Shown here piece by piece: positions 15,715 to 23,925 of a stretch of DNA of 64,000 nt; position 1 is the stretch's first letter; every line of letters starts with the position of its first letter. A program made the translations under genes and the position numbers. The DNA is from Costertonia aggregata (lineage in GTDB: Bacteria > Bacteroidota > Bacteroidia > Flavobacteriales > Flavobacteriaceae). The DNA lies in assembly GCF_013402795.1 (NCBI RefSeq), contig NZ_CP058595.1, positions 2,830,001-2,894,000 of the forward strand, given 5' to 3'. The notes under the pieces were generated by a model. It ran no database searches. It was not told where the DNA came from and worked only from the letters and a program-made list of their open reading frames with translations.

Positions 15715-15769
15715 CGAGCGCAGTCGAAATAATTTGGACTTTACAACGCAAAATTCCCGACTGCGCTCG
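15715..15769. repeat. REP-like inverted repeat between prfA and pyrF
   Basis: Perfect 12-base arms CGAGCGCAGTCG (15715-15726) and CGACTGCGCTCG (15758-15769) around a 31-base spacer. It is much richer in G+C than its surroundings. I recall the same arm sequence as a dispersed intergenic repeat in many flavobacterial genomes. It could fold as a long hairpin in prfA mRNA; there is no T tract. Confidence 0.7.
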
Positions 15770-15782
15770 GAAGACTATTTAA

Positions 15783-16601
15783 ATGACCACCGAACAACTC
15801 GTACAACAAATTCGTAAAAAACAATCGTTCCTTTGTATAGGTCTGGATACGGATTTGGAAAAAATACCACCTCATTTATTGAACTCGGACGACCCGATTT
15901 TTGAGTTCAACAAATCGATAATAGATGCTACACATCATTTATGTGTTGCCTATAAGCCGAATACGGCTTTTTATGAGGCATACGGTATCAAAGGTTGGAA
16001 AGCGCTGAAAAAAACCATAACGTATTTAAATAAGAACTATCCTGAAATATTTACCATAGCCGATGCTAAACGCGGGGATATCGGTAATACCTCTACCCGT
16101 TATGCAAAAGCTTTTTTTGAAGACTTACATTTTGATTCGGTCACCGTGGCACCCTATATGGGAAAAGATTCCGTAGAACCTTTCTTGTCTTTTAATGACA
16201 AACACACTATTCTTTTGGCATTGACCTCAAATGAAGGGGCTTTTGATTATCAAACCAAAAAAACAGAAAACAAGGAACTTTACAAGCAAGTATTACAAAC
16301 AGCTATGACCTATACCAATGCCGAAAACCTAATGTTCGTTGTTGGAGCCACAAAAGCCGAATACCTCACCGAGATACGTAAAATCGTTCCCGATAATTTT
16401 TTGTTGGTGCCTGGGGTCGGAGCACAAGGCGGTAGTCTGGAAGAGGTATGTAAATATGGGATGAACAAAGATGTAGGCCTGCTTATAAATTCTTCTAGGG
16501 GTATCATTTATGCCTCGCAAGAAAAGAACTTCGACAAAGAAGCGGCCAAAAAAGCAAAGGAGTTACAATTGCAAATGAAGAGCGCACTCATTGCGATGTA
16601 A
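15783..16601 (+). CDS. pyrF: orotidine 5'-phosphate decarboxylase
   Basis: 272 residues, the longer type 2 form of the enzyme. Decarboxylates OMP to UMP, last step of de novo pyrimidine synthesis. Catalytic Lys-Asp array DAKRGDI at residues 94-100 (Lys96), with FLCIGLDTDLEKIP at the start and VPGVGAQGGSLEEV plus INSSRGIIYAS phosphate-binding segments near the end. Converges with a small conserved gene 2 bases away. The other pyrimidine gene in the window, pyrD, lies 40 kb off. Confidence 0.97.
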   Translation: MTTEQLVQQIRKKQSFLCIGLDTDLEKIPPHLLNSDDPIFEFNKSIIDATHHLCVAYKPNTAFYEAYGIKGWKALKKTITYLNKNYPEIFTIADAKRGDIGNTSTRYAKAFFEDLHFDSVTVAPYMGKDSVEPFLSFNDKHTILLALTSNEGAFDYQTKKTENKELYKQVLQTAMTYTNAENLMFVVGATKAEYLTEIRKIVPDNFLLVPGVGAQGGSLEEVCKYGMNKDVGLLINSSRGIIYASQEKNFDKEAAKKAKELQLQMKSALIAM

Positions 16602-16603
16602 AA

Positions 16604-16801
16604 CTATCCCATTAAATTTTCCAAAGTTTTCTTGATTTTTTTGGCTTTAAGCTCAAAAAAGTCTCCTAGCTTTGTGCCAGCATATTCCATACGGGAAGCT
16701 TTTTCCACAAAATTCTGATACTGGTGCTCCAACAAGGCTATTGCTCGTTCTCCATCCGATAGGGGAGTGATAGTACCTACCTTACAATATTGCTTTTCCA
16801 T
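16604..16801 (-). CDS. small conserved protein, unrecognised
   Basis: 65 residues from ATG 16801 (a TTG two codons upstream is possible). Charged, mainly helical, with MEKQYCKVGTITPLSDGERA at the start and a basic C-terminal helix. No signal peptide, membrane span or known motif. Coding is supported by the tight convergent packing against pyrF (2-base gap) and by a protein-like composition. I recall similar proteins in flavobacteria but no function. Confidence 0.65.
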   Translation of the reverse strand: MEKQYCKVGTITPLSDGERAIALLEHQYQNFVEKASRMEYAGTKLGDFFELKAKKIKKTLENLMG

Positions 16802-17003
16802 AATCAAACATTTTATTCTTCTAAAGATACGTCCAAAATCAATTTTTAGATGTTCATTTTCTGTGTAAGTACTTAAAAAACAGTTAATTTGACTTTTTTT
16901 AACTTAAATTTAAATTTTAGCAAAAATGAGTTCATTTCATGCGTAAGTTGTATCGCACAAAATCTTCGTTTAAATGCCAAAATTTATCATCCTTTGTTGA
17001 AAT

Positions 17004-17810
17004 ATGTTACATTTACAAAAAAAAGAATTGCTCAGCTATACCAAGCACTTACATCATACTTCAAGAGAATGGGTCACTTTTGTCCATGGGGCAGGGGGCA
17101 GTTCATCCATTTGGTATAAGCAAGTGCGGGAATTTAAAAAGCACTTCAATATATTGTTGTTGGATTTAAGGGGGCATGGCAACTCCAAACCCAATCTAAA
17201 AGATGCTTTTAGCGATAAGTATACGTTTGATTCGATAACCAATGATATTGTAGATGTCATTGACTATGAGAGAATAGGGAAATCCCATTTTATAGGAATA
17301 TCGTTGGGTACAATTTTAATTCGAAATTTGGCTGAGAAATACCCCCATAGGGTAGAAAGTATGGTCATGGGCGGTGCCATCATGAAATTGAATTTTAGGT
17401 CCCAGGTCTTAATGCGTTTGGGCATCATTTTCAAATCTATCGTTCCTTATTTATGGTTATATAAGTTTTTTGCGTTTGTCATAATGCCGAATAAAAACCA
17501 CAAAGAATCCCGTTCCCTTTTTGTACGGGAAGCCAAAAAGCTATATCAGAAAGAATTTATTAGATGGTTTAAGCTTACTTCGGAAATAAACCCTTTACTG
17601 CGTTTTTTTAGGTCTGCCGATATAAAAATCCCCACGTTATATGTAATGGGAGAGGAAGACTATCTGTTTTTGCCCACGATTAAAAAAATCGCCCATGCGC
17701 ATGTGGTTTCAGACCTTTTTGTAGTACCGGAGTGCGGCCACGTGGTAAACATAGAACAACCCTATGTTTTTAACAAAACGGTTATTGAGTACCTTACCGG
17801 CTTAAAATAA
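17004..17810 (+). CDS. alpha/beta hydrolase
   Basis: 268 residues. Alpha/beta hydrolase fold with oxyanion segment FVHGAGGSSSIW, DLRGHGNSKP, nucleophile elbow GISLGT (Ser100), acid in MGEEDYLF and catalytic His in PECGHVVN near the C terminus, so the triad is complete. Cytoplasmic, no signal peptide. Substrate not predictable (esterase, lactonase or similar). Monocistronic with a terminator about 30 bases downstream. Confidence 0.9.
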   Translation: MLHLQKKELLSYTKHLHHTSREWVTFVHGAGGSSSIWYKQVREFKKHFNILLLDLRGHGNSKPNLKDAFSDKYTFDSITNDIVDVIDYERIGKSHFIGISLGTILIRNLAEKYPHRVESMVMGGAIMKLNFRSQVLMRLGIIFKSIVPYLWLYKFFAFVIMPNKNHKESRSLFVREAKKLYQKEFIRWFKLTSEINPLLRFFRSADIKIPTLYVMGEEDYLFLPTIKKIAHAHVVSDLFVVPECGHVVNIEQPYVFNKTVIEYLTGLK

Positions 17811-17842
17811 ATCAGCAATAGTCAACCAATGCAGTAGCATAA

Positions 17843-17870
17843 AAAAAACCGATGCTCCCACCGGTTTTAA
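17843..17870 (+). terminator. terminator after the alpha/beta hydrolase gene
   Basis: AAAACCG (17845-17851) pairs with CGGTTTT (17862-17868), 10-base loop. The T run is within the stem's 3' arm, so it is a modest terminator. Confidence 0.6.
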
Positions 17871-17956
17871 GACTAACTAACTCAAAAAATACTAACTCAA
17901 TATCTTACATTAAAATAACGTGGCTATTTTTCAATTATTGTTGAATGGCCAAAAAA

Positions 17957-18661
17957 CTAATCCTGAAGTGCAAAAACCTTTTTTAATATTCCCGAAGTAC
18001 GTGCCGAGACTTTGTTCCTGATTTCTTTTTCCTCGATCGCTATCATGGTGTAAACACCATTAAGGGCTTCTGTTGTGACATAGTCGGTCAAGTCAGGATT
18101 CACGTTATTGGTCAACGGTATATTGTTATACTTTGTGATAAGGCCGTTCCATATCTTGTCCGCACCGACTTTCTCAAATGAGGATTTTATGATAGGATTA
18201 AATTTATCATAGAGTTTTGTTTGTGTTGTATTGTTCAAATATTGTGTAGCGGCATCATCTGCTCCCAGCAAAATGGTTTTGGCATCGTTAAACGATATAC
18301 CTTTTATGGCATCTACAAAAATTGGGGTAGCTTCGCTAACCGCATCTTCAGCGGCCCTGTTTAAGACTTTTAGTCCTTCGTCCGCAAGGTTGCCCAGCCC
18401 AATGTTCCTCAAGGTCTTATCGACTTTTTTCAGTTCTTCGGGTAAAAATATCTTTACCAGTTCATTTTTAAAGAACCCGTCTTTTTTGGTCAGCTTACTT
18501 ACTTGTTTTTCAACACCATTGTTAAGGGCGGCTTTCAAACCTTGGGCTATTTCGGCATTGCCAATGCCAGAGGTTCCTTGGGGAAGCTGATTTACTACTT
18601 GTTGTAGCTCTCCGCAAGACACACATTGTAATAAGAGAATACATAAAATCGTTTTTTTCAT
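17957..18661 (-). CDS. DUF4197 lipoprotein
   Basis: 234 residues from ATG 18661 (MKKTILCILLLQCVSC); the lipobox Cys follows LQCVS. An upstream in-frame start would place nine polar residues before the signal and is rejected. Mature protein has the DUF4197 pattern: GNAEIAQGLKAALNNGVEKQ, NELVKIFLPEELKKV, DEGLKVLNRAAEDAV and a Tyr/Asn-rich C-terminal half. Helical periplasmic lipoprotein of unknown function. Alone, opposite strand to both neighbours. Confidence 0.88.
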   Translation of the reverse strand: MKKTILCILLLQCVSCGELQQVVNQLPQGTSGIGNAEIAQGLKAALNNGVEKQVSKLTKKDGFFKNELVKIFLPEELKKVDKTLRNIGLGNLADEGLKVLNRAAEDAVSEATPIFVDAIKGISFNDAKTILLGADDAATQYLNNTTQTKLYDKFNPIIKSSFEKVGADKIWNGLITKYNNIPLTNNVNPDLTDYVTTEALNGVYTMIAIEEKEIRNKVSARTSGILKKVFALQD

Positions 18662-18791
18662 ATCAATGTTTTTAATGAAACTATACAATTATTTTCAATA
18701 GTATTGAATTTCAAAAGTAGAACAATTACGATGATTTCTGGAGGCAGTCTCCATATTAAAGGTATAAGGTATAGTGGGGAAGTAAGTTCTC

Positions 18792-19199
18792 TTACGAATC
18801 AAGGCCGTTGGAGCCAAGTGATAACCGCCATGATTTGAACGATTTTCTAAATACCTTTATCTCTTTGAGAAGTAGGTTCAGATATTCCTTTTCCTTAACA
18901 CCGTCCATTTCTAGACCCTTGCAATAAGAAAGTATGTTCTGGGTCATGATGTGAATAAAATTAGCACTATGTATTCTGACCGAATATGATTGTGAAGACT
19001 CTACCAGCTCAATTTTTTGGGTAATCAATATAGCATCGGTAAGTAGTGCATCTGCAATATGATCCCGTAAGCTGTTGGATTTATATAGTTCCAACAAATT
19101 TTTATTATGCGATACAAAAGCAGCTATCTCCCTGCTCAACAAGCAAAGGTTTATAGCTTTTCTATAAATAGGTAAACGATTTAGATTTTTTCGGGACAT
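18792..19199 (-). CDS. helical protein of unknown function
   Basis: 135 residues, nearly all predicted helix, basic ends, no signal peptide or membrane span. It starts NLNRLPIYRKAINLC and has AALLT-type heptads through the middle; the overall look recalls four-helix-bundle proteins of about 120-140 residues, but I cannot assign a family. Divergent from the Lrp-type regulator gene at 19313 (113-base gap), which might control it. Confidence 0.65.
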   Translation of the reverse strand: MSRKNLNRLPIYRKAINLCLLSREIAAFVSHNKNLLELYKSNSLRDHIADALLTDAILITQKIELVESSQSYSVRIHSANFIHIMTQNILSYCKGLEMDGVKEKEYLNLLLKEIKVFRKSFKSWRLSLGSNGLDS

Positions 19200-19312
19200 G
19201 GTAAATACTATAATTACATAAAAATACGATGAAAATAAAATTTATTACTTTTGATTATAAGGCCTGTAATAGTTTTTAATAACGAATCATTAGTTTTTAA
19301 GTTTTAATTATT

Positions 19313-19765
19313 TTGAATATAAAAATTGATAGTATAAACTGGGAAATTCTAAAACGACTTCAACAAAATGCCCGGGAAAGCTTCGCGAATATCGGCAGGG
19401 AAGTGGGCTTAACGGCACCCGCCGTAGCTGAAAGGGTCAAAAAGCTGGAGGATTTGGGTGTCTTGGAAGGTTACACTGCGAAAGTGTCCCATTCCAAGAC
19501 CGGGCATCAGCTAAAAGCGATTATTACGCTACGTGCATTTATGGGTAAATTAAAGCCTTTTTTAGAAATGGTAAGTACTTTGGACGAGGTTTTGAATTGC
19601 TACAGGATTACCGGCAATGAGAATATTATTATGGAAGTGGTTCTTCAAGATCAATTTCATTTAGAAGTTTTTATTGATAAGCTCATTCAATACGGCGAAA
19701 CCCGAACGCATATCATTTTATCTGACGTTATTTCCGATGCGCCTATCAAAAGAAGAAGTATATGA
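19313..19765 (+). CDS. Lrp/AsnC-family transcriptional regulator
   Basis: 150 residues with TTG start. N-terminal winged HTH (DSINWEILKRLQQNARESFANIGREVGLTAPAV, split by turns) and C-terminal RAM ligand-binding domain from about residue 66 with the Gly-rich TGNENIIMEV loop. Such proteins sense amino acids and act as octamers. Neighbouring divergent helical gene or a distant amino-acid gene (for example ilvE or the LysE exporter in this window) are possible targets; nothing in the sequence decides. Confidence 0.92.
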   Translation: MNIKIDSINWEILKRLQQNARESFANIGREVGLTAPAVAERVKKLEDLGVLEGYTAKVSHSKTGHQLKAIITLRAFMGKLKPFLEMVSTLDEVLNCYRITGNENIIMEVVLQDQFHLEVFIDKLIQYGETRTHIILSDVISDAPIKRRSI

Positions 19766-19858
19766 ATTTTTTAGAAAATGAAGATATTTACTTTCACAAG
19801 TATAAATTCCCTAACTTTAAATTAAAAATTTGGCTAGATTTTTGTTGTCATTGTTCTT

Positions 19859-21277
19859 ATGAAAAAAATTATACTTTTTGTCCTTCTGGGCTCATTTATC
19901 TCCCCCCTGCTAAACGCCCAAGAGTTGGTTTTGAAAAAAGGTGTCGTCATCGATGCCGTTAAAGTAGGCGATTCAATCGCTGAAAGTTTTAGTTTATATC
20001 TTCCCACTAATTTCGAAACGGGTAAAAAATGGCCGCTCATCGCAGTGTCCGACATGAAGGGTAGGGGGCAACAGGCACTAAGAATGATGGTTTCCTCGGC
20101 AGAGGAGCAAGGGTATGTAGTGGTAGCATCCAATAATATTAATGACTCACTTTCGATCACGAAGAATATTCTTATTGTGAGTAGAATGCTTCGTAGTTTG
20201 TCATCAACCTTACCTATTGAGCCCAATGGTATATACATGGCCGGTTTTTCCGATGGGGGTAGGTTCGCCTCTTTGGTTCCTAATTTTGTTAAAGGTATAG
20301 CGGGCGTGATTTCGTGTGGTGCTAATATTGCGAATTTGGAGATTTTAAGCAAAAAAAATCTGTTCCATTACATAGGTATCGTAGGCAGGAAAGATTTTAA
20401 TTATCCGGATATGATTCGTACCCAAACGCTTTTGAATAAGATGGGTTTTCCGAACAGGCTCATAATTTTTGAAGGTGGCGAGGAATGGCCAAAACCGGAG
20501 TACATATCAGACGCCCTGCGCACTTTTACTTTAGCATCTATGGGTAAGGGTACTATGGCTAAAGATGATGCTTTTTTAAAAGATTCCTATGCATATCATT
20601 TAAACAGGGTAAACAGTTTGTTAACTACTTCGCAGCCTTTGGGTGCAAATCATTTGCTTGGGGAAATGATGAAAATGTATAGGCCCCATTTTAGTGTAGA
20701 CTCCCTCAAGGACAGTAAAAAGGTCTTAAAAAGAGGAAAAAATTTCAAAGCAAGGTCACGATCCAGGAATGCCGCCTTTTTTAAGGAAAGCTTGGTCAGG
20801 GAAGATTACCAATATTATTTGGAGGAAGATGTGCTGACCTATAATTACAATAATTTAGGTTGGTGGAACTATCAAATGGAAGAATTGAAAAAATACAATG
20901 AAAATAATGATGTTTTCAAAAAGAGAATGGGCATACGATTAAAAGGATACGTAAATGCTTTGGTACAAGATTATATTGATGCTTACCAAGCCGAGAAAAC
21001 CAAAGACGAAGAAGCCTTGAATTTTTTATGGATGGTAAAAACGATAACCGCTCCCAAAGAATATAAAAACTATCTTAATATTATTTCGAACAGTGCCCGG
21101 ATCGAAGACTATGGCACATCGTTATTTTACCTCGAAGAATTGCTCAAAAACGGCTACACCGATCGTAAAACGCTTTATGCCCTTGAGCATACCGCTCTTT
21201 TGAGGATAACCCCCGAGTTTAATGAAATCGTTGAAAAGTATTTAAAGAGTGCTAGATACGATATTATTGAGGAATAA
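19859..21277 (+). CDS. secreted alpha/beta hydrolase with long C-terminal helical region
   Basis: 472 residues with a signal peptide (cleavage after LLNAQ, about residue 21). The first 240 residues form an esterase/PHB-depolymerase-like alpha/beta hydrolase: SFSLYLPTNF, nucleophile elbow GFSDGGR (Ser131), and IIFEGGEEWP near where the catalytic His would lie; I do not see a clean GxH triad His there. Residues 250-472 are charged helices with TPR-like content. Substrate unknown. The 3' end overlaps the convergent DJ-1 gene by 14 bases. Confidence 0.8.
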   Translation: MKKIILFVLLGSFISPLLNAQELVLKKGVVIDAVKVGDSIAESFSLYLPTNFETGKKWPLIAVSDMKGRGQQALRMMVSSAEEQGYVVVASNNINDSLSITKNILIVSRMLRSLSSTLPIEPNGIYMAGFSDGGRFASLVPNFVKGIAGVISCGANIANLEILSKKNLFHYIGIVGRKDFNYPDMIRTQTLLNKMGFPNRLIIFEGGEEWPKPEYISDALRTFTLASMGKGTMAKDDAFLKDSYAYHLNRVNSLLTTSQPLGANHLLGEMMKMYRPHFSVDSLKDSKKVLKRGKNFKARSRSRNAAFFKESLVREDYQYYLEEDVLTYNYNNLGWWNYQMEELKKYNENNDVFKKRMGIRLKGYVNALVQDYIDAYQAEKTKDEEALNFLWMVKTITAPKEYKNYLNIISNSARIEDYGTSLFYLEELLKNGYTDRKTLYALEHTALLRITPEFNEIVEKYLKSARYDIIEE

Positions 21278-22004
21278 AATGAGGTACTTTGTCCAAATCC
21301 CAATTTATCACAAGGCCTTCTGCGAGTGATTCCGCAATGTCTTTCCCATATAAAAGTTCACAAAGATAAAGAGCGGCCTCAAAGCTTTTCGCCCCACCGG
21401 CCGAAGTGATGTATTTTTTATCGTGTACAAACAATACACTGTCTTTCACGCTCAAATGTGGGAACATTTTTTTATAGGCAGCGATATCACTGGGGAACGT
21501 GGTCGATATCACACCATCTAACAATCCGGCTTTTGCAAGCACAAAAGCACCATCACAATGGGAGGTTATAAATAAAGCGGACTCATCAACCTTTTTGACA
21601 AATTTTAAAAGGGTGGTAACTTGCAAATCACTGTTCAGATGATGTTCCGCACTGGGTACGACCAAAATATCAATTTTTGGGATAGTATCCCGAATGTAAT
21701 TAAAATCGGGAAGTATGCGAACGCCTTCAAAGGTGGTTATGGGTTCCAGGGTATTGGCAACCGTAAAAGTGTTCATCGCTTTTATGTTTTTTCTGTATCG
21801 GGTATGCTGAAAAATATCAAAAGGTGCCGTAAATTCGGTATTGTACGTACCGTTCATGATCAAAAAAGCCACATTGTAGCGGTCAGGTTCAAGTTTCGGC
21901 AAAACCCTTTCTGTATTTTTTGTCTTCGCAGTAGTTTCTTTTTTGGCATCTGAACAGGAAAACAGTAAGGTAGATATTAATAACAATACTATAGGTAGTC
22001 TCAT
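21264..22004 (-). CDS. DJ-1/PfpI-family lipoprotein
   Basis: 246 residues with lipobox LLFSC (Cys17). The DJ-1/PfpI (class I glutamine amidotransferase-like) domain spans about 43-240: VAFLIMNGTYNTEFTAPFDIF, VVPSAEHH, nucleophile elbow ITSHCDGAF with Cys150, and ITSAGGAKSFEAAL. It resembles the N-terminal domain of GlxA-type regulators but has no HTH and is exported. Reaction unknown. Convergent with the secreted hydrolase gene, overlapping 14 bases. Confidence 0.87.
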   Translation of the reverse strand: MRLPIVLLLISTLLFSCSDAKKETTAKTKNTERVLPKLEPDRYNVAFLIMNGTYNTEFTAPFDIFQHTRYRKNIKAMNTFTVANTLEPITTFEGVRILPDFNYIRDTIPKIDILVVPSAEHHLNSDLQVTTLLKFVKKVDESALFITSHCDGAFVLAKAGLLDGVISTTFPSDIAAYKKMFPHLSVKDSVLFVHDKKYITSAGGAKSFEAALYLCELLYGKDIAESLAEGLVINWDLDKVPHFIPQ

Positions 22005-22067
22005 TGTTTAGCTTGATTTTAGCTGGTAAAGTAAACCCAAAAGAGTCGTAATAAAAAGTTGATATCG

Positions 22068-22075
22068 TATTTTTG
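22068..22075 (+). promoter_or_regulatory. -7 box for the DUF1684 gene
   Basis: TATTTTTG fits TAnnTTTG, 12 bases before ATG 22088. It covers an in-frame TTG at 22073, which argues against that codon as start. No clear -33 element. Confidence 0.4.
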
Positions 22076-22087
22076 AACTCAAAGTAT

Positions 22088-22735
22088 ATGACTATGAAGT
22101 ATATTTTTGTTTTTTTTGGTTTGATGATTTTTGGTTGTAAGACCGAAAAAAAATATCATGATGAAAAAAAGGAAGAAATAGCCCTGCAAAGTACCAATGC
22201 CCTATCGGAAATAAAACAATTTCAGGATAACCTGAATGAAGAATTCAAAAACCCGAACACATCACCATTGCCCGATAGGTACAGAAAAAATTTTGAAAGC
22301 CTGGATTTTTTCCCGCCAGACACAACTTTTAGAGTGCTCGCAAAGTTCGAAAGAACACCAAATGCTTTACCGTTCATGATGCCCACTACGACCGAGAGAC
22401 AATCTGAAGAAGTGGTGTACGGCATCGCTACATTTGAATTAATGGGAGATAAATACAAATTGGAAATTTATCAAAGTCCCGAATTGATTAAGGAAGAGGA
22501 GTATGAAAATTATTTGTTCTTGCCCTTCTTAGATGATACGAACGGAAAAGAAACCTATGCCGGCGGTAGGTATATAGATTTGACCATACCCAATAATGAT
22601 ACTATAGTCATAGATTTCAATAAGGCCTACAATCCTTATTGTGCATACAATAAAAAATACTCATGCCCGATCGTTCCTACCGTGAATACGTTGAACACAA
22701 AAATTTTGGCAGGGGTAAAAACATTTAAAAAGTAA
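22088..22735 (+). CDS. DUF1684 lipoprotein
   Basis: 215 residues from ATG 22088 (or ATG 22094). Signal ends in LMIFGC with anchor Cys. The DUF1684 core is clear: YGIATFELMGDKYKLEIYQ, YLFLPFLDDTNGKETYAGGRYIDL, and DFNKAYNPYCAYNKKYSCPI. A conserved Cys/Tyr-rich motif and His/Asp positions suggest a folded beta domain; function unknown. Followed by a good terminator shared with the convergent porin gene. Confidence 0.9.
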   Translation: MTMKYIFVFFGLMIFGCKTEKKYHDEKKEEIALQSTNALSEIKQFQDNLNEEFKNPNTSPLPDRYRKNFESLDFFPPDTTFRVLAKFERTPNALPFMMPTTTERQSEEVVYGIATFELMGDKYKLEIYQSPELIKEEEYENYLFLPFLDDTNGKETYAGGRYIDLTIPNNDTIVIDFNKAYNPYCAYNKKYSCPIVPTVNTLNTKILAGVKTFKK

Positions 22736-22763
22736 AATCCCGGTAGTTATGCCGGGATTTTAA
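22734..22763. terminator. bidirectional terminator, DUF1684 gene / porin gene
   Basis: AAAATCCCGG (22734-22743) pairs with CCGGGATTTT (22752-22761), 8-base loop; overlaps the DUF1684 stop codon. Ends both the plus-strand gene and the PII-amt-porin operon. Confidence 0.9.
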
Positions 22764-22784
22764 GATATAGGGAACAAAAATATA

Positions 22785-23825
22785 TCAGAACGAGTAAATG
22801 GCGGCTATCAAGAAAGACGATAGGCTCTTTGTCGCTTCGAGATCGTTATCAAGAAAGCGTTCGTCGCTCCAAGAATCTAAACGTATCTCTGGCTTAATTA
22901 TCAAATTTTCTATGGTATAGCTTCCTGTTAATGTAGCTGCAATAACACTTTCGTCATCGGTGCCATCAATACCATCAAAAGGTGTAAAATATTCGGCTCT
23001 TAGACCTAATGTAAAATTATCTGAAGTGGCATATTGCGGATACAAAGCCGCTCCAGCGAAGCCAGCACCGTCATTATCTGCATAAGCTGCATTAATTCCC
23101 AAAAAGAAATCTTCGGACAGGTCAAACCCACCGGTATAGTCAATCTCAAAACCTAATTTAGCGTTTCCGTCATAGTAAAAGTTCAAAAATTGTCCTGAAT
23201 ACCCAAGTTGTGCCCCTAAGGCATATTCCCCGGTAAGGTTAAAGTTTTCATCGGTTACGTTCATTACCGCCAACATTAGGCTAAAATCATCTGATAGTGC
23301 AAAGTCGGCTTTCAAGCCTACGTGGGAAAAAGGACCGCTTGAAAACAAATATGATGTACTATAATTAAAATTGGCTGCAGGGGCAATTACTTCATAGCCT
23401 AAATACGTGTTGAATCTACCCGCGGTAAGGGTCGTTTTTTCAGAAATGTTCCAGTAAGCGTATAATTGGTTCACAAATATCCCCGCATCGCCCCCAGCGG
23501 CTTCCAATGCCCTTGGGCCATAGACCAAATCTGCAACGGCACCCGTTTTTTCTCCCTCATAGCTTGCTATCAAATTTGCAAAACCCAAAGCAAACCCGGT
23601 GGCACCGGCAAAAGAAGTTCCAGGGTTTTGAAATGAGTTTCCTTCATCGCCAAAAATAGGCCTGTCAGATGAGTTCAGATTTGTTCTAAAATACGCATCT
23701 ACACTACCGCTGATAGAAAGCTTTTTTTCTTTTACTTCATCCTCTTGCGCATAAGAAACTGCTGTTGTTATTGTAAAAGCCAATAATAATAGATTTTTTA
23801 CGAAATTTGTTTTTGTAATCTTCAT
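22785..23825 (-). CDS. outer-membrane beta-barrel porin of the ammonium operon
   Basis: 346 residues, signal peptide (cleavage after AVSYAQ). Mature chain is strand-rich with many Tyr/Phe/Gly, KLSISGSVDAYFRTNLN at the start and SSFLIAAIYSF at the end (terminal aromatic), typical of the flavobacterial porin/TorF-like barrels. It follows the ammonium transporter by 100 bases on the same strand, with a hairpin between, so it likely helps solutes (perhaps ammonium or small N compounds) across the outer membrane under nitrogen control. Substrate is inferred from context only. Confidence 0.85.
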   Translation of the reverse strand: MKITKTNFVKNLLLLAFTITTAVSYAQEDEVKEKKLSISGSVDAYFRTNLNSSDRPIFGDEGNSFQNPGTSFAGATGFALGFANLIASYEGEKTGAVADLVYGPRALEAAGGDAGIFVNQLYAYWNISEKTTLTAGRFNTYLGYEVIAPAANFNYSTSYLFSSGPFSHVGLKADFALSDDFSLMLAVMNVTDENFNLTGEYALGAQLGYSGQFLNFYYDGNAKLGFEIDYTGGFDLSEDFFLGINAAYADNDGAGFAGAALYPQYATSDNFTLGLRAEYFTPFDGIDGTDDESVIAATLTGSYTIENLIIKPEIRLDSWSDERFLDNDLEATKSLSSFLIAAIYSF

Positions 23826-23891
23826 AAGAATAGATTTTAGTATCCCTTTGGGATAGTTTGATTGATTTTTTTGAATAGTGAAAGGTTACAT

Positions 23892-23919
23892 AACGGAGCG
23901 TTCTGCCAAACGCTCCGTT
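23892..23919 (-). other. hairpin between amt and porin genes
   Basis: AACGGAGCG (23892-23900) pairs with CGCTCCGTT (23911-23919) around a 10-base loop. On the transcribed minus strand no U tract follows, so it more likely sets mRNA processing or partial termination than full termination. It would allow different amounts of amt and porin mRNA. Confidence 0.55.
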
Positions 23920-23925
23920 TCCTTT

